Part shown: positions 8,820-16,969 of the stretch, one piece after another
Layout of the letters: each line of letters opens with the position of its first letter
Position numbering within the stretch: the stretch's first letter is position 1
DNA from: Mycobacterium paraseoulense
GTDB lineage: Bacteria; Actinomycetota; Actinomycetes; Mycobacteriales; Mycobacteriaceae
Length of the DNA stretch: 64,000 nt
Reading direction: 5' to 3'
Assembly: GCF_010731655.1 (NCBI RefSeq)
Contig: NZ_AP022619.1
Span: forward strand, 1,860,001 to 1,924,000
Program-made: the position numbers and the translations under genes
Notes under the pieces: model-generated
Database searches by the model: none
The model's input: only the letters and a program-made list of their open reading frames with translations
Told to the model about the DNA's origin: nothing

Positions 8820-10646
8820 ATGGACGGAACGATTGGTACCGCAACCCAGCTGGGTCTACCCGAGGCGGTCGACGTCGCGGTCGTGGGCTCCGGTGCAGCG
8901 GGGTTGGCCGCCGCTCTGTCGGCTGCTGTGGCGGGAAGGTCGGTGCTGATCGCCGAATCCCAGCCGCTGATCGGCGGCACCACCGCGATCTCGGGCGGCG
9001 CTGCGTGGGTGCCGAATCACGGTCTCTCCTACCGTCAACTCGCGGCTTCGGACAGCGCTGAGGACGCCCGCCGCTATCTGCTGGGTGAGGGGCGCGACGC
9101 CGTACTCGACCACGGCTTGGTCGAGGCATTCCTCGATGGGGCGCCGAAGACGGCGCGGTTCATCGAAGCGCATACCTATTTGAGTTGGCTGCCGACGATA
9201 TGGCCTGACTACCACTCCGAGATCGCTGGCGCCTCCAACGTCAGATCGCTACTACCGGGACTCTTCCCGAGCGATCTGCTCGGGACGTCGGCGTCCATGG
9301 TGCGCTCGCCGGCGGGCACCCTTCGGACCAACCCCATGCCGGCGTGGATGCTAGATCGGCTTCCCGGCATCTGGATCGCCGGCCACGCCCTGGTAGGCGC
9401 CTTGCTGGAGGCATGCCTGCGGCAGGGGGTGGCGGTCCGGACATGCGCGCCCGCCGCTCGACTCGTCGAAGGCGATTCGGGCGTATCGGGTCTGGTCATC
9501 TCGTCTGACCGGGAATTCCGTTCCGTCGCAGTGCGCCGAGGCGTAATACTCGCCAGCGGTGGATTCGAGGGATCGGACGAGTTCACCGACAAATATCTCG
9601 ACGGCAGCTTCGGCGCACAGATAAGCCCCGCTGGCCACGACGGCATCGCCCTGACGATGGCCGCAGAGGTCAACGCCAGCTTGTCCGCGACCGAGGCCGC
9701 GTGGTGGATGCCCGCCGTGCACGTTCCGGGCGACGAGTCGGACTCCCAGCCCACCAGTCGAATCTTGCTCGGCGAACGCGGACTGCCCCACACGATCATG
9801 GTGAACCGCGACGGCGAGCGGTTCGCGAACGAGGCGCGCCCCTACGCCGACATCGGCGCAATCATGCGTCGTGTCGATCCCGGCACAGGGGTGATGCCGA
9901 ACGCAGTGGCGTGGATGCTCTTCGACGACTACTACTGGCGGCGTTACGGATTCTTCGATTGGCCACCCGGCTCGGAACCTCCTTCGTTCCTTGTCCGAGC
10001 GCACAGTCTCGACGAGTTGGCGCGCCGTTGTGGAATCGATGCCGACGGTCTCACACGCACTGTCGCAGCCTTCAACCCACTGGCCAGGCAAGGCCGCGAT
10101 CCGCAGTTCAACCGTGGCGGAACTACCTACGAACGCTTCTTCGGTGACTACCATCCCCGGCTCGGACGGCTGGCGCCCCTTAGTCGGTTCCTATCGGCCA
10201 CGGCACAGGTACACCGCGTCGCCGCAGCCGCGGCCGGCCCGGTCGTCGCACCGCTGGCAGCGCGCGTCGCCCGCCGCCGCGAACCCGACCGACTGCGAGA
10301 GCGAGCTGTCCCGCTACTCGCAAAGTATCTACGCGCCTACCTGAAGAGTCCTGCGAGCAGCGTCCTCGGCCCGATCGATTCGCCGCCTTACTACGCAGTC
10401 CGCGTCGACGCCAGCGCGCTCGCAACTGTCGGGGGTCCGCGCACCGACGCCCACGCACGCGTCCTCGACGAGGGCGGAGCGGTGATCCCTGGGCTTTATG
10501 CGGCCGGCAATGCAGGCGGTGCGGCGACCGGTGGGTTCTACGGCGGAGCGGGATGCACAATCTCGCTCGCGCTCACCTTTGGTCATCTGGCTGGACGCCA
10601 CGCCGCATCCCGATCAGCGGATGGTGCTGACCGTCAACCGGTCTGA
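8820..10646 (+). CDS. FAD-dependent oxidoreductase, 3-ketosteroid-dehydrogenase/fumarate-reductase type
   Basis: 608 residues. N-terminal dinucleotide fold GSGAAGLAAAL near residue 20 followed by LIGGTTAISGGAAWVPNH, typical of KstD-like flavoproteins. The C-terminal FAD-binding end is GLYAAGNAGGAATGGFYGG, then GCTISLALTFGHLAGRHAA. SPPYYAVRV near residue 520 matches the place of the active-site Tyr of ketosteroid delta-1 dehydrogenases. Family enzymes introduce C=C bonds next to a ketone or reduce them. Whether the substrate is a steroid is not known. Length is somewhat above typical KstD (about 510-570), with an extra segment around 460-500. AAAGGAA precedes the ATG. Divergent from the NTF2-like gene. 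Confidence 0.86.
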   Translation: MDGTIGTATQLGLPEAVDVAVVGSGAAGLAAALSAAVAGRSVLIAESQPLIGGTTAISGGAAWVPNHGLSYRQLAASDSAEDARRYLLGEGRDAVLDHGLVEAFLDGAPKTARFIEAHTYLSWLPTIWPDYHSEIAGASNVRSLLPGLFPSDLLGTSASMVRSPAGTLRTNPMPAWMLDRLPGIWIAGHALVGALLEACLRQGVAVRTCAPAARLVEGDSGVSGLVISSDREFRSVAVRRGVILASGGFEGSDEFTDKYLDGSFGAQISPAGHDGIALTMAAEVNASLSATEAAWWMPAVHVPGDESDSQPTSRILLGERGLPHTIMVNRDGERFANEARPYADIGAIMRRVDPGTGVMPNAVAWMLFDDYYWRRYGFFDWPPGSEPPSFLVRAHSLDELARRCGIDADGLTRTVAAFNPLARQGRDPQFNRGGTTYERFFGDYHPRLGRLAPLSRFLSATAQVHRVAAAAAGPVVAPLAARVARRREPDRLRERAVPLLAKYLRAYLKSPASSVLGPIDSPPYYAVRVDASALATVGGPRTDAHARVLDEGGAVIPGLYAAGNAGGAATGGFYGGAGCTISLALTFGHLAGRHAASRSADGADRQPV

Positions 10647-10696
10647 GCGCTGAGCCGAGAATTGGCGCTCGCCCGGATACTTCCGCTATTTGGCGC

Positions 10697-10951
10697 CTAT
10701 CGCTTTTGTAAGGGCGGTTGGGTGCGCTGCCCCCGCAGGCGCTTCTGCACCCGGCCCAGCGCTTCCAATCTGCCCTGCTGAGCCGCGATCTCCTCTTGAT
10801 CAGGTTCCGCGGCCTCCTCGAGTCGTGCGATGAGATCTCTGGTGCGGACCTGCTCGCGGTAGAGGCGTGCGTCGGCCTCCTGAAAGGTGATGAGGTCCAT
10901 CTCTTCGGCAAGTGGGTCGTGCTCGGGAGGCGAGCTATCGTCGCTAATCAA
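10697..10951 (-). CDS. Small charged coiled-coil protein, unknown function
   Basis: 84 residues, highly charged, with heptad-like runs (TFQEADARLYREQVRTRDLI and EEIAAQQGRLEALGRVQKRL). No family recognised. It follows the SDR at 11000-11758 on the same strand, 48 bases downstream, so could be its last co-transcribed gene. The only full-length start is TTG 10951 with AAAGG about eleven bases upstream; ATG 10900 would give 67 residues. Codon composition looks like neighbouring genes, which is the main reason to keep it. It may be a scaffold or accessory subunit, or a spurious ORF. Confidence 0.42.
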   Translation of the reverse strand: MISDDSSPPEHDPLAEEMDLITFQEADARLYREQVRTRDLIARLEEAAEPDQEEIAAQQGRLEALGRVQKRLRGQRTQPPLQKR

Positions 10952-10999
10952 GGGTATGCACCTTTCAGCTCACCACGTTGCCCGAGAGGGCGACCGCGC

Positions 11000-11758
11000 T
11001 CAGACCGCCGTCAGGCCACCGTCGACGACCAGCTCGGAACCGGTCGTATACGACGACGCCTCGGAGGCGAGGAACAACACCATCCTTGCCACCTCGGCGG
11101 GATCGGCCATCCGGTTCATCGGAACGCCCGCCGATATGACGCTACGAGCGTCTTCAGGGAGCACCTGCGCGAGCATGTCGGTCAAGACCCCACCCGGGTG
11201 CACGGAATTCACCCTGATCCCTCTAGGGCCGTATTGCACCGCGGCCGCCTTGGTCATACCGCGGACTGCGAACTTGGCAGTGGTGTAGGCCGCGTTAGGT
11301 GTGAAAGGAGCATGGGACAGGCCACACACCGACGAGATGTTCACGATCGATCCGCCGCCCGCTTGGAGCATCTGCGGGATCACCGCCCGCATCCCGAAGA
11401 ACGCTCCGTGCTGGTCGACGGCAATCACCTTCAGGTAGTCCTCGACGCTGATGTCGGCGACATCGGCGAATGGGCCCGACGTGCCCGCGTTGTTCACCAG
11501 AACATCGATCGAGCCCAGCGTATGGCGGACGGACGAGACCGCGGCAGCCCAGCTGTCCGGATCCGTGACGTCCAACTCGACAAACATCGCGCGCTCGCCC
11601 AAAGCTCCCGCGAGTGCGCGCCCGGCCTCTACCTGGATGTCGGCGACTGCGACCCGGGCACCGGCCGCATGGAGAACCCGCGCGATCTCGGTGCCGATGC
11701 CCTGGGCGGCGCCTGTGACGAGTGCCGTCCTGCCGTCGACCCGGAATGAATCACTCAT
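11000..11758 (-). CDS. SDR family oxidoreductase
   Basis: 252 residues, typical classical SDR length. TGAAQGIG at about 16-23, acidic VADIQ end of beta2 suggesting NAD(H) preference, NNAGTSG near 90, NISSVCG with catalytic Ser, and YTTAK with catalytic Tyr and Lys. The C-terminus TTGSELVVDGGLTAV is standard. Likely oxidises or reduces a secondary alcohol/ketone on a pathway intermediate. It faces the SDR at 11844 across an 85-bp divergent promoter that holds operator-like site C. Confidence 0.92.
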   Translation of the reverse strand: MSDSFRVDGRTALVTGAAQGIGTEIARVLHAAGARVAVADIQVEAGRALAGALGERAMFVELDVTDPDSWAAAVSSVRHTLGSIDVLVNNAGTSGPFADVADISVEDYLKVIAVDQHGAFFGMRAVIPQMLQAGGGSIVNISSVCGLSHAPFTPNAAYTTAKFAVRGMTKAAAVQYGPRGIRVNSVHPGGVLTDMLAQVLPEDARSVISAGVPMNRMADPAEVARMVLFLASEASSYTTGSELVVDGGLTAV

Positions 11759-11804
11759 ATTGCCCCTTGCCCGTTCTTCGATTGTCCGTCACGCTAAGAA
11801 TTAT

Positions 11805-11831
11805 TCGACATACTTGTCAAGTATCTGTCGA
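11805..11831. promoter_or_regulatory. Candidate TetR operator, motif 1, extended (site C)
   Basis: TCGAC-ATACTT-GTCAA followed by GTATCT-GTCGA: three half-sites with an exact 11-bp period. The inner ACTTG-T-CAAGT is a perfect palindrome. Lies between two divergent SDR genes and ends a few bases before the ribosome-binding site of the right-hand one. The spacing would place half-sites on one face of the helix. Confidence 0.55.
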
Positions 11832-11843
11832 GTCATCGGAGGA

Positions 11844-12641
11844 CTGATCATCGACATTCGCGAACGGGTTGTCGTCGTGACCGGAGCCGGTCTTGGCCTG
11901 GGCGCCGCGTTGGCGCGCACGATCAGCGCGAAAGCGCCGGGTGGTCTCGTGATCGCCGACATCGACGAGGAGGCAGCCCACCTGACTGCCGCTAAGTACG
12001 ACAGCTACGGGATTGCTGCGGACATGGGTAGCGAGTCCGGTGTCCGGGCCGTAGTCGACGCCGCAGTCGACCGTTTCGGCAGAGTCGACATGTGGATTGC
12101 CAACGCCGGCACTGGGATAACGTGTGACCCGTTCACGGACGACGCCACCTTCTCCCTCATGTGGAACCTGCATGCGATGTCGCAAGTGTGGGCGGCCAGG
12201 GCATTACTGCCCGGCTGGCTGAAGCGCGGCAGCGGACATTTCGTCGCCGTCGTGTCCTCGAACGCGCTGACCACCAACCCGGTCTCCATGGGCTATGCGA
12301 TGACGAAGCACGCTCAACTCGCGGCCGTGGAATGGCTGGCCATGACCTACGGCGCGGCCGGCGTCACCACTACTGCGTTCTGCCCCAAGGGAATGCGGAC
12401 GCCACTACTGGAGCAGCACGCGCAGACGAATGCCTATGCCCGCGCGGCGCTCGCGGACGCGATCACACCCGAACAGGCCGCATCGATCCTCGTCGCAGCA
12501 ATCGAGGAGGGTCGCAGCATCGCTCACACTCACCCGGCGGTACTGGACGACGCCCGACTGAGGCTGGACGACCATGCCGCGTACCTGCGCACGCTCGAGC
12601 AGTTGCACGCGCTGGTTCCTGAGATCGGCGTTCCGCGTTGA
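11844..12641 (+). CDS. SDR family oxidoreductase with non-standard start codon
   Basis: About 265 residues. TGAGLGLG near 14-21, ANAGTG near 92, SSNAL with the Ser and YAMTK with Tyr/Lys. The C-terminal part (PEQAASILVAAIEEGRS) is that of SDRs acting on lipophilic substrates. No ATG, GTG or TTG lies at a workable distance from the clear ribosome-binding site CGGAGGA at 11837-11843. Candidates are CTG 11844, ATC 11847, ATC 11850 or ATT 11856, with ATC 11850 best by spacing. In-frame GTG codons upstream would start inside the divergent promoter. I place the left end at CTG 11844; the true start may be a few codons later. Overlaps the next SDR by four bases. Confidence 0.82.
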   Translation: MIIDIRERVVVVTGAGLGLGAALARTISAKAPGGLVIADIDEEAAHLTAAKYDSYGIAADMGSESGVRAVVDAAVDRFGRVDMWIANAGTGITCDPFTDDATFSLMWNLHAMSQVWAARALLPGWLKRGSGHFVAVVSSNALTTNPVSMGYAMTKHAQLAAVEWLAMTYGAAGVTTTAFCPKGMRTPLLEQHAQTNAYARAALADAITPEQAASILVAAIEEGRSIAHTHPAVLDDARLRLDDHAAYLRTLEQLHALVPEIGVPR

Positions 12642-13393
12642 CCGGCAACCGATTGGCAGGTCGGTTTGCCGTCGTCATCGGCGGTGGCGCGGGGATCGGA
12701 CGGGCGATCGCGCTGCAGCTGGCCCGCGATGGCGCTCACGTGTCGGTGGTGGGTCGCACAGCTGCCCGGCTGGCCGAGACCGCATCGTTGGCGAGCTCTC
12801 CCATGGCGACGCACGTCTGCGACATCACGGATCATCGAGCGGTCGAGCATCTTGCTGAGAACATCGCGCAGCAAAATGGTGGGCTGGACATCCTGATCTG
12901 CAACTCCGCCATCGGAGTGAATGCGATGCTGCACGAGACATCCGTCGGAGACCTCGACGCCATCATCGCCACCAATATCCGCGGCACATACCTGTGTCTG
13001 CAAATGGGAATTCGACTGATGTCAGCCTCAGGAGGAGGTGCCGTAGTCGTCGTCGGCAGCCTCGGCGCGCTTCGTCCGGCACCCCGAGCATCGGCGTACG
13101 GCATGAGTAAGGCGGCGACCCACGCCATGGCTCGCCACGCCGCGATCGAGTACGCAGACAAAGGAATTCGGGTGAATGTCGTCGCTCCGGGAGCCACTGA
13201 CACGGACTTGCTGAGCACGGCCGACGACGACGTGCGGGCGCAGGTGGCCGCCGCGATTCCGGACGGCCGCATCGCAGCCCCGGAGGAGATAGCCGAGGTC
13301 GCCGTATTTCTTGCCAGCGACGCGTGCACGCACGTGACCGGTCAGGTGTGGAGTGTCGACGGCGGCTCGTCGATAGGTGCGGCGGGCCGCTGA
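12638..13393 (+). CDS. SDR family oxidoreductase
   Basis: 251 residues. Glycine motif in GGGAGIGRAI near 14-23, CNSA in place of the usual NNAG near 85, VGSLGALRP with the Ser and YGMSK with catalytic Tyr/Lys; C-terminal HVTGQVWSVDGGSS. The TTG start at 12638 overlaps the TGA of the preceding SDR, so the two are coupled, giving three SDRs in a row here. The altered NNAG motif is conservative and need not abolish activity. Convergent with the CoA-transferase at 13399, five bases apart. Confidence 0.9.
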   Translation: MTGNRLAGRFAVVIGGGAGIGRAIALQLARDGAHVSVVGRTAARLAETASLASSPMATHVCDITDHRAVEHLAENIAQQNGGLDILICNSAIGVNAMLHETSVGDLDAIIATNIRGTYLCLQMGIRLMSASGGGAVVVVGSLGALRPAPRASAYGMSKAATHAMARHAAIEYADKGIRVNVVAPGATDTDLLSTADDDVRAQVAAAIPDGRIAAPEEIAEVAVFLASDACTHVTGQVWSVDGGSSIGAAGR

Positions 13394-13398
13394 TTCGG

Positions 13399-14595
13399 TT
13401 ACCGGGCAATATCCAATTCCGCGAGGATCTCGTCGGTGTGTTCGCCCGGGGCCGGTGCGTGGCGACGCACCGTAAAGGGTTCGCCGTCAACGATTGCGGC
13501 CGATCCCACGTACGAGATCGGTCCCGCCACCGGATGTTGGCCCTCGACGAAGACGTTGCGGCCGGCGATGTGCGGATCGGCGGCGACCTCGTCGACGCTC
13601 TGATGGGCCGCCCCGAGCGCGAAGCCGTATTCGGCGGCCAGTCTCAGCCACTCGTCCAACGTCTTCGTGGCGATCACCTCGGCAACCAGACGGCGCTCGG
13701 CCTCATCGCCCCAGTCCACCGAATCGTTGGACGTGTCGGCCTGTCGGCCGATCAGGTCGTCGCGCCCTGCAGCCGCCGCCCACTTGTCCCAGAAGCGCTG
13801 CTCGATACAACCGAACAGGACAACCCTGTTATCCGCGGTCTCGTAGAACTGGTAGCGCGAACCCGTCATCTCACCGTCGGATCTGGCGGCCATACCGGAG
13901 CGGTCGGTGATGCGCTCGGCGTTGCGCTGCAACACTATCGGCAACCACGCCGTCATGGCGGTCGCATCCGAACCCGCGACATCGATGTAGGCGCCTACGC
14001 CGGTTTCCCTGGCCCGAAGCAACGCCGCCACGGCCTGCAGTGCGGCATGCAGGCCGCCCACGCTGGTCGCCTCACCACCGAGGTTGGCTCCGTCGTCCTC
14101 GAACGAACCACGCTCGAGCAGACCGTCCTCGCCGCGCTGTACGGCGTGGGCACCGACGAGGGCGTTCATCAGCATCCCGTGGGTCGGAATGCTGGCGTAG
14201 GGGCCGGTGGCGCCGAAACCAGTGTGCTGCACGTACACAAGGCTCGGTTTGCGGGCGCGCATCGCGTCCGGACCCACCCCCAGCTTGTCGCAGACCCCGG
14301 GGCGGTTGCCGTCGACGAAGATGTCCGCGGTGTCGATCAGTCGCCAGAATGTGTCCCGGTCGGCGTCCTCGGTGAGGTCGAGCAGCACCGAGCGCTTGTT
14401 TCTGTTGACCTGGGCGTGCGGCACGCTCACGCCGGGGACGATCTGGCCGAGAAAGTAGCGCAGGTAGTCACCGGCCGGGGGTGACTCGACCTTGATGACA
14501 TCGGCGCCGAGGTCACCGAGCAGCATTCCCACGGTGTCGCCATTGAGCAGCACGGCCGATTCGACCACGCGTACGCCGTCGAGCAGGTTGGGCAC
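13399..14595 (-). CDS. CaiB/BaiF (class III) CoA-transferase, single domain
   Basis: 398 residues, standard length. Opens LLDGVRVVESAVLLNGDTVG, then LLGDLGADVIKVESPPAGDY, NKRSVLLDL, VYVQHTGFGATGPYASIPTH, and AYIDVAGSDATA, where the Asp after GS aligns with the catalytic Asp of the family. Expected to move CoA onto a carboxylic acid intermediate. Clear paralogue of 28206-29459. GTG start with AAGG upstream. Third gene in the unit after two DapB-like dehydrogenases (starts at 16844), downstream of site D. Confidence 0.9.
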   Translation of the reverse strand: MPNLLDGVRVVESAVLLNGDTVGMLLGDLGADVIKVESPPAGDYLRYFLGQIVPGVSVPHAQVNRNKRSVLLDLTEDADRDTFWRLIDTADIFVDGNRPGVCDKLGVGPDAMRARKPSLVYVQHTGFGATGPYASIPTHGMLMNALVGAHAVQRGEDGLLERGSFEDDGANLGGEATSVGGLHAALQAVAALLRARETGVGAYIDVAGSDATAMTAWLPIVLQRNAERITDRSGMAARSDGEMTGSRYQFYETADNRVVLFGCIEQRFWDKWAAAAGRDDLIGRQADTSNDSVDWGDEAERRLVAEVIATKTLDEWLRLAAEYGFALGAAHQSVDEVAADPHIAGRNVFVEGQHPVAGPISYVGSAAIVDGEPFTVRRHAPAPGEHTDEILAELDIAR

Positions 14596-14637
14596 TGTGA
14601 ACCTTCCTTCGATAGTGGTATGCGCGTGGTCGTCCGC

Positions 14638-15747
14638 TCAGCGCATCGCCAAGCCCGAACCGATTCGGCGATGCTGCGGGATGCCGAACACCGGGGCCAG
14701 CAAATGGCCTGGTGGCGCCGCGATCACGCCGGGAATGGCGTTGACGAACGCCGCCACCGACGTCCAGGACTGCGAGTCCATCCAGTGTTCACCGTCGGGA
14801 TCGTCGACATGCCCGCCGTGCCGTATTCCGTTGGCGAACGAAAGTCCCCGGGCATACCGGATCTGCAGTGAAGGCGTGCCCTCCACGGTGATGATCCAGT
14901 CGTTGTCGGCCTCCCAACCGGCGATCTCCAAATCGCACACCCACCGGCAGATGACCGTCACGAACGGCTCCTCGTCAATGATCCCGGTCCAGGAGAACTC
15001 CGTGCCCGCGACCGTTCCCGGCGGGACCGGCGCGCTCGCCCCGGTCAACTCCCGGGTGGTCGTGGCGAAGCGGGCATCCACATCGACCCTGTCGAGCCGC
15101 TGCCCCAGCTGCGCGGCGACGGCATGCGGTGTCTGCCGGTACATGTGGTCGAACATCCCGATGATCTGATCGCGCGGGAAGTCATCGGGTTTCGCGCCGA
15201 AACCCAGAAGCGGATAGACGTGCGCATCGAGGTCGGTGCAGTCCATCCGCTCGAGGACATCGACGTGGGCCACCTCCAACGTATGACCGGCCAAAGTGGT
15301 CGCCAACCGTTCGGCGACGAATCCCGGAGAGGAACCCACAGCCAATACCGACGAGTTTCCACGCCGGCAGGCGTCGTCGACTTCACGCGCGTACCCGTCG
15401 CTGATTCCTGCCGGATAAAAGTAATCGTGCGCGAGCAGGAGATTCTTCCCGCCGGCAAGCAGTCGCAGTGCGTCCGCGTGGCTTTGGGTGGGCTCCAATG
15501 CCACCAGCGGGGTGAAGATCACGACATCAGCGTCCAGCCGGTCGATCTCATCGCGATCGCGGGTGACGGTCACACCGCCGTGCGGGGGCAGGCCGACGAG
15601 TTCCCCGATGTCGCGCCCCTCCTTTTCGGGCGAGAAGGCGAAGACTCCGACCACGTCGAACTCCTCTGGTCGCTGCAGCAGCACCCGTAGCACGAATCCG
15701 CCGAGACGGCCGGGGCCCCAGATGACGACGCGGGTGCGGTTGTTCAT
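14638..15747 (-). CDS. DapB-like NAD(P)-dependent dehydrogenase (copy 1 of tandem pair)
   Basis: 369 residues. N-terminal Rossmann fold VVIWGPGRLGGFVLRVLL and a segment DVVIFTP resembling dihydrodipicolinate reductase and the amine-dehydrogenase-like group (2,4-diaminopentanoate dehydrogenase type). VGSSPGFVAERL in the middle is shared with the next gene (STGLDPGFSSDVL). Expected to oxidise or reduce at a C-N or C-O bond with NAD(P)H; substrate unknown. ATG 15747 overlaps the upstream stop (ATGA), so the two copies are coupled and could form a heteromer. Confidence 0.82.
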   Translation of the reverse strand: MNNRTRVVIWGPGRLGGFVLRVLLQRPEEFDVVGVFAFSPEKEGRDIGELVGLPPHGGVTVTRDRDEIDRLDADVVIFTPLVALEPTQSHADALRLLAGGKNLLLAHDYFYPAGISDGYAREVDDACRRGNSSVLAVGSSPGFVAERLATTLAGHTLEVAHVDVLERMDCTDLDAHVYPLLGFGAKPDDFPRDQIIGMFDHMYRQTPHAVAAQLGQRLDRVDVDARFATTTRELTGASAPVPPGTVAGTEFSWTGIIDEEPFVTVICRWVCDLEIAGWEADNDWIITVEGTPSLQIRYARGLSFANGIRHGGHVDDPDGEHWMDSQSWTSVAAFVNAIPGVIAAPPGHLLAPVFGIPQHRRIGSGLAMR

Positions 15748-16844
15748 TGGCTCACCCGTTGAGCCGTGACGACGTGGCGCGATGGAACCAGCGGCAACTC
15801 AAGTGCGGAGATGAGCCCCGATCGCGCATTCGGCATCTCGCCGATTAGATTGACCAGGCGCATCGCTGTACCGCTGACCGATCCCCACACGTCGCCGGCG
15901 CGCCCGAGGTCGAGATCACACCGCATGTTCGGGTTGCCCGTGATCGTGACGCGATAATTCGATTCACCGACACCGTCGAATGTCGGCCATTCCGGCGCCA
16001 CTTCGGCAGCCATTCGCGTGATGTGCTCGGCGGTGATCACGGCGCGTCCGGCCACCCGGCCTTCACAGGCGACTCGCAGCGCGACCACGGTGCCCGCCTC
16101 CATCAGGCCGACCGAGGTATTCAGATCCTCGTCGTGTACAGCCTTATCCGACGTCCCCACCAGCTCGTCCAGTTCAACGCCAAGGCGGTCGGCCAGCTGA
16201 CGAACCATCGGACCCCAGAAGGCTTCGAAGGCACCGCCGGCGGTGATCGGTGCTTCGTAAGTGGGTGGGCGGCCGAAACCCATGATGTCCCGAATGACCG
16301 GCTCGACGTCGTAGTGGTCGTAGATCCCGATCTCCTGCACAAGCACATGCTCGACCTCATCCGACATCGTCAGTAGTGCAAGCGGCAGAACGTCGCTGGA
16401 GAAGCCGGGGTCCAGTCCCGTCGACAGGAATGTCGAACCACCCTGAGCCGCAGCCTCCTCCAATGGCTTTCGCAAATTCTCGGGCGCAGCGGGCGGGTAC
16501 AACAGGCCCAACAGCGAGATCGTGATGACGTTGACGCCGGCCGACAGCGCCCGCGCGATCTCGGCGACCACCTCAACTTCTCGACCGAGCCCGTTCGCAC
16601 AGTAGCTCACGACGTCGGGCGTCGTCGCCAGCAGTTCGTCGAACGACCCGACAGCGGCGACACCGACAGGGTCGACCCCGATGAGCTCGCCTGCGTCGCG
16701 ACCGATCTTCTCCTCTGACGACACCCAGAGGGCCGTCAACTCCAGGCGATCGTTCGCGAGTATCCCGCGCAATGCCTCCCGACCCGTGAGTCCGGTACCA
16801 ACATGTGCAACTCGGATCCTGGCGCCGACGCCGTCTGAGGTCAT
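15744..16844 (-). CDS. DapB-like NAD(P)-dependent dehydrogenase (copy 2 of tandem pair)
   Basis: 366 residues. Same family as the downstream gene: N-terminal VAHVGTGLTGREALRGILAN Rossmann motif, VSSEEKIGRDAGELIG shared in pattern with the partner, PDVVSYCANGLG, STGLDPGFSSD, and a C-terminal sheet domain with WPTFDGVGESNYRVTITG. Catalytic residues are not clear by eye. First gene of the three-gene unit ending with a CoA-transferase. Site D lies 29 bases upstream of its start, a position suited to repression. The pair suggests a two-step or heteromeric oxidation before CoA transfer (inference). Confidence 0.82.
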   Translation of the reverse strand: MTSDGVGARIRVAHVGTGLTGREALRGILANDRLELTALWVSSEEKIGRDAGELIGVDPVGVAAVGSFDELLATTPDVVSYCANGLGREVEVVAEIARALSAGVNVITISLLGLLYPPAAPENLRKPLEEAAAQGGSTFLSTGLDPGFSSDVLPLALLTMSDEVEHVLVQEIGIYDHYDVEPVIRDIMGFGRPPTYEAPITAGGAFEAFWGPMVRQLADRLGVELDELVGTSDKAVHDEDLNTSVGLMEAGTVVALRVACEGRVAGRAVITAEHITRMAAEVAPEWPTFDGVGESNYRVTITGNPNMRCDLDLGRAGDVWGSVSGTAMRLVNLIGEMPNARSGLISALELPLVPSRHVVTAQRVSQ

Positions 16845-16872
16845 CCTCTACTCCATTCACGTCGGCACTTTA

Positions 16873-16888
16873 TCGACACACTAGTCGG
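16873..16888. promoter_or_regulatory. Candidate TetR operator, motif 1 (site D)
   Basis: TCGAC-ACACTA-GTCGG, 29 bases upstream of the DapB-like/CoA-transferase unit. The first 13 bases match site B exactly; the last base of the right arm departs from the palindrome. Confidence 0.5.
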
Positions 16889-16969
16889 TTTATACCCGAC
16901 AGGAGCCCGCGGGCTTCGCCTGGCGCGAGCGGCGGCGGCACACACGCTCCCGACCCGAACAACGCTGAC

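Noticed and set aside
13324..14484. 386-codon ORF on the + strand
   Set aside because: Antisense to the CoA-transferase at 13399; no recognisable domain.
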